The translations under genes and the position numbers were made by a program. Positions 11,046 to 22,499 of a stretch of 64,000 nt of DNA are shown piece by piece; positions within the stretch are counted from its first letter, which is position 1, and each line of letters starts with the position of its first letter. The stretch lies in contig OZ234495.1 of assembly GCA_965153455.1 (NCBI GenBank), forward strand, positions 23,246,875-23,310,874, written 5' to 3'. The notes below the pieces were generated by a model. It was not told the origin of the DNA. It saw nothing but the letters and a program-made list of their open reading frames with translations, and searched no databases. The DNA is from Sphagnum compactum (lineage: Eukaryota; Bryophyta; Sphagnopsida; Sphagnales).

Positions 11046-11299
11046 CTTAGTGGAAGGCAGGAATGCTGTGACAACTTAGTGACTAAAACAACTATAAACC
11101 AAAGGACTTTCACTTCATCAGTATGAAAATTTTATTGGTGACAAGCTCCACACAATTGCCTCTTCTGTACTTCACAGCAATGCCGGGTAAAATGAAATGA
11201 GTTTATTTTTGGTGCAGCTGACAAGGCATTTGAAATGATCCTACAGGTCCACATATAATGAACTACTAGAATGCATTTGAAATACTCAAGACATAACTC

Positions 11300-11520
11300 A
11301 CCAAAGCATCCAGAATGGAAAATTGGATATTGATTGTGGATCATAAGAGACAAAGATGTCACAGAGATGGGAGCTAAATTTCTTGTCTCAAAAGATCAAG
11401 GACCAAAGCACCTGGAATGGATAATTGGATATTGATTGGCATCGTAAGACAGACAAAGATGTCACAAAGATGGGAGCTAAATTTCTTGTCTCAAAAGATC
11501 AAGGACTCTGTCACACCTTA
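11300..11520. repeat. Tandem duplication, about 104-bp unit, in AP2 3' flank
   Basis: Two adjacent units share GATCAAGGAC, CAAAGATGTCACA and TTGGATATTGATTG words. The same pair occurs in copy 2 (33161-33365, unit step 104) and copy 3 (about 53850-54050). The tandem event therefore predates the segmental duplication. Confidence 0.6.
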
Positions 11521-11918
11521 AACTCCTAACCTTGGAACAAAGGCAGATTGATTGGGTGCATCTATAGCTGTTAAGAACAGAAACATTCCTCACGAATGTC
11601 ATTGACCAGCATGATGGGTGCAAATTGTAATATGAGAGACTGGAAATATACTCCTGAGTGTCTGTTCTATCCTGTTCAATGTTTGTTAACTACTCCTCAC
11701 ATTCCGAAACTCATTCATGTAATCGTGCAACAAGCTCAGAAATTAAAACCCTGAGGACAACAGTTTCACACCAGCAGCAAGCTGAGATTCTCAAGATCTC
11801 AAGAAGGTGCTTAGAGATGAGGAAGACTAGGACAAAACACATATCAAACTTTCATGGATCTAGCCACAGTACCAAAGCTTCGTGTATGATCTCCTCCACA
11901 ACCAAGCATCGAGTATTC

Positions 11919-13815
11919 TTATGGAAAAATTCGGGATTTGGGTGACGGAAGCCGCGTTTCCGAGCAAGCGGCAACGCTGCCGAAAGTTGGGTTGTGGGGA
12001 CCCGGCATAGCCATGGAGTCCCCACTGATCGTATAACTAGGTACGAGGTTCGCCTCTGTATCGTCGAGCCAGGACGAGAAAAACGTGGAGTCGTCAAGCT
12101 CGGCCAGTTGGATAGTGTAGTCGTTCCCGCAGTAACGGTCCTTCTTGTCCATCCAGGAGCCAGCATGAGAAAAGCAGCCGCCTGTTTCGAGATCATCATC
12201 GCTGGAGAACAACTCCATGTCGTCAATTGACGACGCATTGAAATCTTTTGGTACCTGGAACAACTGCGATGGGTAAGTGACAAACTCCGCCACTTCATCA
12301 TCTTCCCGATCACCTCCATTCCCATCATCAGCAGGAGGGAGGAAGCCTAAGTCTTCGAGGTACGCCTCGATCGAGAACTCCATGTCGAAGCTTGACGCAT
12401 TGTTCAAATCTGTTGGTACCTCAGGGAATAGCTGCGCAGGATGAGAGATAAACTCAGGCACTTCAAGAACTTCGCTTGTAAGCTCAGAATCCGCTGCGCT
12501 CGACACTTGTGGTGAGATACCGCGACTGACATCGCCGGGAACGGACGACGCCACCCCCGTCGTCGCAGCCGGTAGAAATTGGGCATCAGCTGCTGCAGAT
12601 GGCACAAAGTTCGTGGTCTGCTGCATGTCCAGCACACGATCTTCATCTTCCCGATCACCTCCAATCGCATCATCATCAGCAGAGAGGCTGAAGCCTTTTT
12701 TGAAATACCCATCGATCGAGAAATCCATGTCGATGAAAGTTCTTGACGCATTGAAATCGATTGGTACCTGGACTGGAGAAGATTCAGCTGGAAACGCCGC
12801 CACTTCACGGCTTGAAAGCTCAGAAGAATCTGCGGATGACAAGGAGAGACGCTTGACCTCGGAGACAGCCTCCACCTTGTTTGCCCAAGTGCGCTTGCTC
12901 CGCCCAGCGCACAGCTTGTTGCTCCGTGCTGAGAAGCATTGCTTTCTCGATGGAGCACTGGCTAATTCCGAGAGCGGATTCCGTTGCAGCTTGCAGAACT
13001 CTGTCATTCCATATTTCTTTGCCTTGACCTTGACGAACATGAAAAACTCTTCCGTCGGCGGCGCGTCTTCGAGTTCCGCAGGCAAAGGATCGAAATAGTC
13101 CTCAGGATAGTCGTAATAGTAAGGCTTTTTCCGCGTGTAATGCAGCGTAGTGTCATGAGCTCGCATCGCTTGATCACGTCGATAGTAACTCCCTACCCAA
13201 ATGTGTATCGAAGCTTTCCAGTGCGGCGCCTTCCAACGGGATTCCACGCGGAACGCTTTTATCCGTCCCTTGGGCTGGCGTATTCCTGGGCTGCTGCTCA
13301 TCGCAGCAGATTCTCGATCAGGAACGCCCAGTGCAGGATCCGGAAGCAGCAATACGCCAACTCCACCTCCTTGCGAGAGCTGCTCCCTGCGCCAACAAAG
13401 GAGCAACACAAAAACAGGAAGAGCTTCTCTCAGTTTCGTTCGCAAGAAAGAACACACTACTATCGACTGCAGCTTCTCTTGACTCATGATCAAAAATAGC
13501 AAAGCAAGTCCCCCCGGAATCAGTTCACAGAAGATGGACAATCCAGTGGCAAGACCTGTTGTTGCGTGACGATCCAGGGCCCGGGGACATTCTTGATGAA
13601 TTCGTAGCTGTGCGACTGAAAAACTCCAGTGAGGAACGATTTTTTCCACCCGCATCCGGCGCAACTCCGATTCCCTCGACTTCGGGGCGAGATCGCTGTG
13701 ATGCTTTCGCTGCTTGTTGCGACAGCTTCTTCCGTGGTTGCAAGCTTCTGCTGGGAGGTGCTCCGGAGACCGCGAGACAGATTCCGCTGCTGGGAATTCC
13801 TCCGCTCCCGTTCAT
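11919..13815 (-). CDS. AP2/ERF-like putative transcription factor, copy 1
   Basis: Proposed model: exon 1 13815-13556, exon 2 13386-11919, 575 residues. The ATG at 13815 opens a Ser/Arg-rich frame. A CAG/GTCTTG donor and a TTGGCGCAG/G acceptor with a pyrimidine-rich tract shift it by phase 2 into the long downstream frame. Residues about 119-170 read PGIRQPKGRIKAF, then HIWVGSYY and AMRAHDTTLHY. This fits the AP2/ERF fold (GVRQ, WLG, AA-AYD), though the first strands are divergent and contain an insertion. Next comes a Tyr-rich KPYYYDYPEDYF segment, then a basic stretch (about 230-255). Three related acidic repeats follow (about 283-335, 396-449, 453-489; words DFNAS, DMEF, ADD, GDRED), a likely activation region. 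The C-terminus has an acidic FSSWLDD motif. Copy 1 alone has RRDQ where copies 2 and 3 have LIEE in the AP2 helix. The AP2 assignment and nuclear role are inferred. Confidence 0.6.
13387..13555 (-). other. Proposed intron of AP2-like copy 1
   Basis: 169 bases with GT...AG ends; the acceptor follows CCTGTTTTTGTGTTGCTCC and TTTGTTGGCGCAG. The corresponding introns are 31252-31420 and 56007-56175. A 3-base indel next to the donor keeps phase in all copies. Without splicing, the long frame could start internally at 13487 or 13301, so cDNA is needed to decide. Confidence 0.5.
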
Positions 13816-14640
13816 TCTGGCGCTTTCTTGCAATCCCTGCTAGGGAAACAAGGAACTAAAAACGAAAGACGGAATGTTGCAACCCGGGAATCTACTGCAG
13901 TCGTTGATGGATGCAAGCTCCAGACCAAACACAACCGGACGACCACAAAGCACAAATCGCAAGCACAAAAGCAAAAACAACACTACGTTTCAGAACTCTT
14001 TGAGAGCTCCAAATAAATAAGAGCACCTTTGGGAACCAAAAGAGAGGGAACCAAAAGAGAGGGAACTTCAGAGAACGTAAATGACCTGTAAGAGATGTTC
14101 CTGTGTAGTTGGACGGCACGTTCAATACGTCACCGGCTCTTCTCACACTGAAGGTCATCCGAAGCTTCTGAGCGAGCAAGTTCGTAGATTTACGCAAGAG
14201 CCTGCCAATTTTGATATCACAGTAAGTAGTAGCTGACAGGGTCATTGGATGGGTACCTTATTCTTGTAACGGCCCCCATCCATGGGCCTTAACTACTATT
14301 TAAGGACCTGCTTTCAAAATTTGAAACCTCTCAGACGGGCACCTTACATTTATTTAGGATGGAGCATCTTGGGTGGTGGTGGGGTGCGGGGGAGGAGCTC
14401 TTTCACCCCGGATTCACAGTCATCAGTCAATAGGACTGATAAGAAAAAATAAAAAAGAAAAAAAAGGTCGGGGGGGGGGAAGCATTTATTTATTTCAGGA
14501 AAGCCCCCCTCCTCGGGCATTAGGTGAAGGTAAAGTTTGCCGACAAGCGAGCAAGTATTCAGTGGCGTTGCTACATGTGTGCCTGCCATGTGTACATAGT
14601 GGGGCAATTTCTAAGCAAGCCATGTTCGCTTGGCTTGGTT

Positions 14641-15794
14641 GTTTTACAATTTTTATAAAATACTGAAGGGTGGGTCATATGTGAGGTTTTTGGAATACCT
14701 TGAGCCTTGAAGATGATGATGATGATGATGGAAGTAGTGGGCAAGAGGCAAGAATTTGAACCAGTCTGTAAATGGCAGCTGGAAACCTATCTCTCTATTC
14801 TCTAGCTATTTTAATTGAAGAACATAAGTATTAGAAAAATAAAAACAATGGTTGATTCTTCTGACCTTGGCATTACCTACTTTGCCCTCTATAAGTTTAG
14901 CTTTTTGTTATGCATCCTCTGGATACATTTTAAAAAAACTGCGTGGGTTTCTTATGTTACAAATCCTTCCAGTATTCCAATTTACATAATCACAACTATA
15001 AAAGTTCTAATTGATATTTTGGGACAAATTTTGTCATTTTTTCAACAAAAGAAGTTGGGAATTTTTAAATTTTTTTTCCTATTGTAGATTTCACTAATTT
15101 TTCTAATTTTGGGGGATAAAAAAGCCTAATGCTTTATATCATAAAAGTTGAAAAAAAAAAAACCCCTTATTCCCCTCTTTATTTGTGAAATCTTTTTTTC
15201 ATTTCAAAATGAATTTCAAATTCCCTCACTTCCCTCATTAACCTTTCCCTAAGATTTTTGCCAAACTATAAAGTGCCACCACTAAAACATGGAAATCTTC
15301 TTCTGTTTCTCTTTCTTTTTTGTTGGGTAAGGTTGGATAAATCTTGTCCCATTTTAGGATAGGTATATGTTATCGGTTTTGTTGGTGACTGATCCCAACT
15401 AATGTACATCCAAATGCGTTACCCTTTAAAAAAGTGTTGTGCTCCCAAGATGGCGACTAAAAGAGCAGTTGGTTAAATTTTGTACCCTATTTGCATAGGT
15501 TTGTTCTTTCAACTATTGCAACATGAATAATTATAAAATTAATAATGCCGATGTTGAATATGAATTTATATCATACATTCATTTACAATTCTCAATAATT
15601 ATGATTATGACAATCTGAACAAACCACATAACATGGTTTCTCTCTTTCCAAATAGTCCATAAAACAATTCCTCATAGCAGGACTGAACTACTTTAGTTGA
15701 CCTTTTGAGCCATTAATCAAATGTGAGTGCTTTTCAAAGGCCCATTCCTATTGGTTCTTGTGTGGAGGCAATTAAGGATGTTATCGACCCATAG
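14641..15794. other. Insertion specific to module A copy 1, no gene seen
   Basis: This 1.15-kb stretch interrupts sequence that is continuous in copy 3 at about 57115. It is AT-rich with a (GAT)n run at 14711-14728. I found no convincing coding region or clear terminal repeats, so its nature is unknown. Confidence 0.45.
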
Positions 15795-16160
15795 CCAAGC
15801 TCCAAGAGCTTTACCCCAAACCTCCTCTGAAGCTCCATCCATATGTGTGTGTGTGTGTGTGTGGGGAGGGCGCGGGTGGGGGTGGGGGGGGGGGATGGGG
15901 GGACGGGCCGCAAAGGTTTACCGAGCACGTAACATCATGTTGATCTTAGCTCTCCACCAGTTAAGGATGTTAGTGTTCTATAGCCAGGAGTGAAGATCCG
16001 AAACCTGAAGCTCCATCCCTATGTGTGGAGCTCACAAAGGCACTTGTGTGGGGGCCCACAAAGGCCCAACCAGCCCCTAAAGTGTTGTTGATCTTAGATT
16101 TCCATATGAAGCCTGCTTCTTTTTTAGATTCTTTAAAAAATTCTTGACCGCAAGAGGAGT
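15795..16160 (-). pseudogene. Reverse-transcriptase element 3' remnant, copy 1
   Basis: Matches copy 3 at 57113-57420 and, inverted, copy 2 at about 29.95-30.25 kb. On the minus strand it gives fragments such as KEAGFIWKSKINNT and GWAFVGPHTS, related to KKGAGFKWKAKINNTTHAGW in copy 2. A GT microsatellite (about 15844-15862) and G-runs interrupt it. The rest of the element, present in copy 3, is absent here. Confidence 0.45.
15844..15900. repeat. (GT)n microsatellite and G-rich tract
   Basis: A run of TG dinucleotides is followed by GGGGAGGGCGCGGGTGGGGG and a run of nine or more Gs. Copy 3 has a shorter G-rich version at 57168-57192 and copy 2 a C-rich complement at about 30177-30205. Confidence 0.8.
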
Positions 16161-16809
16161 TCAACAAGGGGGATCCACCTTACTTTTAAAAACACAACAA
16201 GAAGGAAGGAAGAAGACAGAAAAAGACGAAAGTTCCCATGTCCAGCATTGTAGCTAGTCTGCTTTTGTGCGCCAGCCACCCACTGTTAGTGGACAAAATA
16301 TGATTGGAGCTTGCCCAATCACCAAATCACCCACATGCAAGTGGCCCCAACAAATTGTTGAAGGCGGCGAAAAAACTATGCGGTAGTTGCATAGGTATTA
16401 AGAAAACCTTCATCTTTGAATTTGTCCAGTTGAAAGTTGAACTATGCAAGAACAAGACAAAAGAAAACAAGGTCAAATGTCAAATCAAATATGTCTCAGA
16501 CATGGGCAATGATGACTCATGATGTTGAGTGAAACCCATGCCCACTTTGTGTGTAAGGAGCCAGGCGGGCCCAATAGGGCAAGTTTCGTTAGGCACCCAA
16601 CATAATGGGTGGCAAGGGCAATACCATTCCATGTCAATAAGGTCTGGGGTGGCAGATTCCGCAATTTAAAAAAACATTCATATTTATCAAAAGTTTTGAT
16701 CACTAATGGAAATGTTTGATGGTTATCAGGAATATTATGTAATATAATGTGGTCAAGAGAATGACAAAATCTGCCACTCCAGACCTTAATGTGAAAGGTA
16801 CCTAAAGAC

Positions 16810-17265
16810 CCAGCAAGAATTTCCAAGTGTACTTGGAGGATAAGTTCTTTTGGTTGCCTCTTATTATCCTTCAATTTACCAGAAGGTCAGTTACAAGTGT
16901 GTGACTTCATAACATAACATGCCATTTTCGTAATGTATGGGTAACTCACATAACATAATAATCTAGGGTGGGCATCTCAAGAAACTAAACACCCACAGGA
17001 GTGATACTTTTTGAAATGCTTGCCCTCTTTCTTTTTCATTGCTTTAGTGATAATTTACCCAGCGGGTATCACAGCGGGAAAAAGGGGAAAAAAGGCCCAA
17101 AGTTCTTCCTGCCGGGTAACATCATCAGGACGGGTATTCTCAAAATAAGCACCCACTCAGCTTGACCTCAAGGTAAGTGCTTATTTCAGGAATGCCAGTT
17201 TCTTGGGTGTTGTTACCCTACAGATGCTATGCAGTAAGTCTATTTGCATGTACCTGATCAGAATC
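16810..17265. other. Copy-1-specific insertion in module R
   Basis: In copy 3 the sequence CCTAAAGACC joins directly to AGACCAAACTATGAAC (about 61681-61700). In copy 1 about 455 bp separate the two. The insert contains partly inverted words (AAGAAACTAAACACCC against AGTTTCTTGGGTGTT) but no clean terminal repeats. It may be a small non-autonomous transposon. Confidence 0.35.
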
Positions 17266-17959
17266 AGACCAAACTATGAACATGGGTATCGATGGTTTCT
17301 TCAACAATTTCCTAATGTAGTGCCAAGGAGGCCACATCTGTAAAAAGGTTCAGCCAAAATTTGAATGTGAAAAAAAATCTAAGCATCCTTCTATATTATT
17401 GGCTACTTACATGATTTTGATAGAAAAATCTTGTGATTTTTTTTCTGATTTTTTTTTGAAACGTGGTGAAAGGAAACCTCAAAAAACTAGTTTTTTTTTT
17501 ATAAAAGAATTTTAAAATCATCAATTGGAGAAACTTTGTCTACCAAAAAAACCAGTCTAGTAGTAAAGAGGTGATGGGTGAGATTTGTCAATTGGGATTT
17601 CTATTGTGTAATGAAAAAGAGTGTAATATATATACCTGGCAGCTTTTTCTCACCAGTCTTGGAAGTTATTTATTTATTTATTGAAGTGTGTAAGTAGTGA
17701 GCATCCCACCAGAGGGGAATCCCAGCTTTTCATTATGATTTGGACCTATCTCACACTTCTGGAAGGTACACAATGATCATATGAGACTTCAACAAGTTTT
17801 TTCATCCAATCTCATTATGATCATCTTGCTTGGGTCTTTGGGGTTTTTTTTTCAGGCCTACCTCAAAGAGCTACCATAAAAATAATGAGGGCCTCTGGGT
17901 TCCAAAATAATTTTAGTCGTTGATTTATGATATTATATAATATATATTTGAAAGATAAA

Positions 17960-18560
17960 ATTGGAAGGAATTTTTGTTGGTTCCTCATAAAAAAATTTCT
18001 CTTCAAGGCCTAAACACAATAATTTATATATATATATTGAAAAATAAAGTTGGGGTGACTTTTTAATGGTTGCCCCCACAAAATTGCTATCCCTTGAGGA
18101 CTAAAACAACAATAAAATGAGATCATTTTTCTTTTTATTTTTGAAAAGTAAAATATGATGGACTTTTTGGTGCACCTCCCCCCCACCTCCACGCCCCTCC
18201 CAACAAAATTGTTCCCTTAAAGCCTAAACACAATCATAAAAGAATCAATTTCTTTTTCTAATTCTTTTTGAAACGTAAAACTGTGAGGAAGATTGGGAAG
18301 TCCCCCTACAAAATTTCTGCCCTATAATGCTTAAGCATAAGAAAATTTCCTAATTTTTCTAAAAGAAAAACTGAGGGAATTTTTGGTTCTTCGCCCTCTA
18401 GCTCCCACAAAATTGCTGCCCCTCAAGGCTTATCATTATTAGAGAAAAAATAATTACATCTGGTTTTTTTTTTGTAAATTTTGAAAATAAAAAATGGAGG
18501 GAGTTTTTGATGGTTCCTCTCACCAAATTATTACCCCTTAAACCCTTAACAACATTTTTT
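17960..18560. repeat. Degenerate tandem family, about 100-130 bp units
   Basis: Successive units share a phrase of the form CACAAAATTGCTGCCCC, then AAGGCTTAA or AAGGCCTAAACACAAT, then TTTTTGAAAAATAAA, then GGAGGGA-TTTTTG. At least five are visible in copy 1, with matching units at 62260-62650 in copy 3. Confidence 0.5.
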
Positions 18561-19679
18561 TTTAATCATCTTTCTATGTTTTTCAAATTATTGGAGCTTG
18601 TTATAATAGAGTTGTTTGTGAATAATGCAATTTGTTGTTAAGTGTGTTCACATTTTTGTTGAGCCATGGATCATGGAAATTACTCACAATCAGACAATTT
18701 TTTACTTAAAAATGCACGTGGCCTATTCTTTTGGTCCAAATTGAATTTTCACTATGACAAAGGCACTTGAGCCATGGCCCATGGGTTGTCGGGTGGTCTC
18801 ATCCAAAAAGTGGGGTATCACGAGGTTCTATGGGCATTATTGCCTAATCCATTTAGTGCAAACCACCCCTAAATTTCTTGCAGTGCCGGAGACCAACATT
18901 GATACCTTCACCTTCTTGAATGAGGCCTCTTAGTGGCCAAATTACACCCAAGAAATATTAGAATTGAACTTGGAGACACCCATTTAGTCTAAACCAAAGT
19001 TTTGTTTTGGAATTTTTTTGGAATTTTTTAAAAAATGATTTAAAAAAACTTTTAGGGATCTATTTGCAATTTTTCGAAATTAAAAATAAAATTAACCACA
19101 TCTACACGTAGGGGCACTTCCTAAATCATTGCATGTAGCAGCAATTTTTGTAAACATGCTACAATTCACCCCGGACAATCGTCATTTAATGTTAATTAAT
19201 GTTTGGGATCCTTGCCAAGGGGAAGACATTAAACTGGCCAAGGGTCTTAAAGGTAGCCGGGTCCTATGGTATGGGTCATTGGATCAAGTTATTACAAAAT
19301 TGGTCTAGCCCTAGGAAGGGAAAAAAATATTAGGGGATAAAATAAATTGTAGCCTAAGAGAGGGTTTTAAATTATGAGGAATTTTTGATTAATTCCTTCT
19401 AGCACATAGGTAGATTATAAAACATATTTCAAAACAACATTTGCAATATTCATCATTCACATGATTTTCAACATGAAACTTTATATTTTTTTGAAATAGG
19501 ATCATCCACATGCCTAAAGTCGAATCTTTATGGGAAAACTACATCTAAAGGGAGTTCATCACACCGCCTAAATTTTTTTTTTATGGGATTCATTCACCAA
19601 AGATTATAAAGTTTACACAATGATATTCACAATAATCTTCACATTTTATTTCTTCAAAGATTCTTATTCACACTAGTGT

Positions 19680-19925
19680 GAACCCGGTGCATAATGCACT
19701 CGTCAAGCTCCCCCCGCCCGGTCCTTCCCATTGCCCACTCCGGTTCTTCACCCCGTCGACCCCCCTCCTCCTTCGCATTTTTCACTCCGATTCTTTAACC
19801 CGTTGATCCCCCCCCCGTTCCCCTGTTATATATAATTAATTTCTCGCCCCGTGCTGGCCCCCCCCCCCCCCCCCGCCCCGTTACCAAGCCCTGTCATAAA
19901 AAATGCATTGCCCGATTCTGCCACA
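19680..19925. other. C-rich low-complexity stretch
   Basis: Pyrimidine-rich sequence with several runs of C (19809-19816 and about 19859-19874) in an otherwise AT-rich spacer. It is absent from the matching part of copy 3. No coding sense is seen. Confidence 0.5.
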
Positions 19926-20544
19926 AAAAATGCAGGGGCCGATTCTGCCATAGAATTGCAGCAGAATTGTCATGTCAAACAGACGCATAAATAGACTTAC
20001 TGAATTAATATATAAGATATGATACTTCTACAAGTCTTGATCCAACTAACATGAAGTTATTGAATGCAAATTATGTCCCAAAAGCTTCAATCTTTACCCC
20101 CTTATATATTTGAAAAAAAAAAGTGGATGAATAATTAACCACATTCATTTACATCTATTTTTCATGTATCAAACCAATTATCAAGTGCCATTGATAATTT
20201 TCCATCCTTCTATGGATAAATTTTATATTATTGGGAATCTAAGATTTGATCAAATTTATATACTTGACTACTAACCCAAAATAGTTACTTAAATTATTCA
20301 TAATCAACCTTTATGCCCTTAGTCAAAAAAATAATTTCAAGGTCCATGAGATTCATTAGTTTATTCCCTATTTTTATACATATTGTTATCTCGACACTAA
20401 TATTTTTATTTATAATTACTAGTAATTATTCTGTTGTTACAAGCCATTGGATCCAATTATTACAAAATTGGTCTTGCCTAGGAAGGAAAAAAATAAATTA
20501 GGGGATAAAAACTTTTATAAGTTGAAAAAATAAGCATAATCTTG

Positions 20545-20612
20545 TGAAGGGAGAATTCAAACCCAAACTTTTAATGTTGAAAGGGTATATTTACCACTAA
20601 GCTACACTTTTA
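20545..20612 (-). other. tRNA-like (possible SINE head), copy 1
   Basis: On the minus strand, TAGCTTAGTGGTA (20604-20592) resembles a tRNA A box and GGGTTTGAATTC (20564-20553) a B box. The spacing is tRNA-like, but no good acceptor stem is seen. The same feature lies at about 63487-63560 in module R copy 3. It fits a decayed tRNA-derived SINE or tRNA pseudogene, not a functional tRNA. Confidence 0.3.
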
Positions 20613-22384
20613 TTTCTACAAAATGTTGCATGACATTTTTATTTTTATTTTCAATGTGTCAACGCCTTTTACTATAAAAAGCATTAACACATATGTCCTT
20701 TTTAATTAAAACAATTTGTAACATCCTTCCCACACATGGTGGTCTACCTAGTGGTAAAAATAACAATCTTCTTTAGAATGTGGTGGGATCAAAAATATTT
20801 TAAAGTGAACACCAAGTGCAAATTGATTTTGGCTAAAATTTAAAATTTTTCTTTTGTTAGATTTCTAAAAACCAACCAATTCTCTACAATTGATTTTTTA
20901 AAATAATAATAATCAAAACAATTCTTAAAACTCATTATAAGAACTACAACTAATGATTCCTAGTAAAAATTATATATAAAAAAAACCCACCCAACACTAG
21001 GTTTTAACCTTGTTCACCCGAGCTCCTTAGGGTTGCACATTGGGAAGGATTATCGGACAGATGAATGTTAATTTGAAAAGGAAATAACAAATTGGCTATC
21101 ACAATGTTTGGAGAAACATTTCTTTTACATTGTTTTTTCCCACCTAATTTACATACATATGTGTACATAATTTGAGTTTGCAATAAAAGGCAAAGATAAG
21201 TTTATAAAAGTGTACCATGATAAAAATCAAATAAAGAGAAGTCCCAAAACACACCAAAACTAATCCATCAAAAATAGATATACAAAATGATATATGGTGC
21301 ATTTTACAATTTAGTTAACTTCATAAAATAATTGTCAAAAAGTGAGGGTAGATGGGTCAAGAGGATAGTTAACTCCATAGGATAATTGCAAGGGGGCAGC
21401 TAGATGGGTGGAGGGGACTGGTAGGCAGGTTTGAAGGATGAAGCTTGATCCAAGATGAACCCAGGGTTGGGTAGTTACTAGGTCAATAGGAGTTGGGGTC
21501 CATCCCTTTTGGTTTCAGAAGGGGGGTGGGTAGGTACTAGGTCATTAGGTCACTAGGTCACATGGGTCCCTGTACTGTACCTACAATTGATAATTGACAC
21601 TGTAATATCTTGGTGGCATGTTTGTCGAATAATTAATTAATGTTTAAAATTTTCATTTGAAAAAAATTAAAATAGAAAGTTTCCAAATATTTCAAAAGAT
21701 TCCTCATTTTTTTTCAAAGAAAATTCTTTGAATTTTTTTTTTTGGAAAAAATTCTTCATTTTTAAAAATATTATTATTTGTGCCAAAGCTGCCAAGGTCT
21801 TACTATATTTATTTACTTTTTTAAAAAATGGTTCAACACTTTCAAATTTAATTTCTCAAATTTTCACAAGTTGGAAGTTCAATTCTCAACAGTTTCAACT
21901 AATATCAATAATTCTTTTTTTCTTTTTTTTTGCAAGGCCTTTTGAGAATTATTTTGTGTCAAACATAAATCGTAAGCCATGTTTTTTTTTTTGTTTTTGA
22001 CAAGTGTTTCACAACCTGGCCAGAAAAAAAAAGGTGTAAGGGGCACAAAGGGAAACAAAAAACGGGCCCAAGCCATCACATTAGGTTATGAGGAAATAAA
22101 TAAATAAAGTCACCAAATTTAGAGAATAGGTTTCTAACAAGTCGCCAAATTAGAGGAGGAATCCCAAATGTTTTTACTTCCCCATGTGACCTGTAGCCAA
22201 ATTGGCTAAGCACTCTAGTGGAGGATCGCCAACCCACCGACTCCCCAAATTTAAAAACAAAATACAGACCACCTGATAAGTTTATTCAACCAGAGTGGGC
22301 ACCATGCCAGGCTTTGAAAGGTAGGCGAATCTGAGCGGCTACACGGTCACGTTCTGGCGAAGGGCGGTCTTTGGGAGGAAAGCG

Positions 22385-22455
22385 AGAATCTGCGGGAACT
22401 GCAAGCAAACTGAGGAGAGAAAGAGAGAGACAAAGAAGCGAGGAGCGAGCGAGCG
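22385..22455 (+). promoter_or_regulatory. GA-rich tract before the protease start codon, copy 1
   Basis: A purine-rich run (GAGGAGAGAAAGAGAGAGAC, then AGGAGCGAGCGAGCGG) ends about 45 bases upstream of the ATG at 22500. The mirror copy lies at about 39075-39135. GA/CT runs near plant transcription starts are common in promoters and 5' leaders. A regulatory role is inferred. Confidence 0.3.
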
Positions 22456-22499
22456 GTGCAATTCCAGTATTCTGTCCCCCCACGCTTGCTCTGGGTGCC

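Larger units (their letters stand above)
10667..14640. repeat. Segmental duplication module A, copy 1
   Basis: Carries an AP2-like gene on the minus strand with about 1.25 kb of 3' flank (10667-11918) and about 0.8 kb of 5' flank. It is near-identical by eye to 30.2-34.02 kb (inverted) and 53.46-57.12 kb (direct). The left edge is sharp: homology with copy 2 stops at about 10667, matching 34020. The stretch from 14640 to about 15790 is not present in copy 3, and homology resumes at about 15795. Confidence 0.85.
16240..21060. repeat. Module R (repeat-rich spacer), copy 1
   Basis: Colinear, with indels, with 61130-64000 (direct) and partly with 27860-28975 (inverted). Shared landmarks include CATTGTAGCTAGTCT at its start, AATCACCCACATGCAA, CTAATGTAGTGCCAAGGAGGC, and CTCCTTAGGGTTGCACATTG at its end. 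Copy 1 carries about 455 bp absent from copy 3 (about 16810-17265). No intact gene is seen. A family of poly-T/A-rich AAGGCCTAAACACAAT-type repeats occupies 17.9-18.55 kb. Confidence 0.8.

Noticed and set aside
12613-13098. Long open frames opposite the AP2-like genes (plus strand in copies 1 and 3, minus strand in copy 2)
   Set aside because: They are antisense or alternate-frame shadows of the Ser/Asp-rich AP2-like exon. They lack independent domain signals, start context or splice support.
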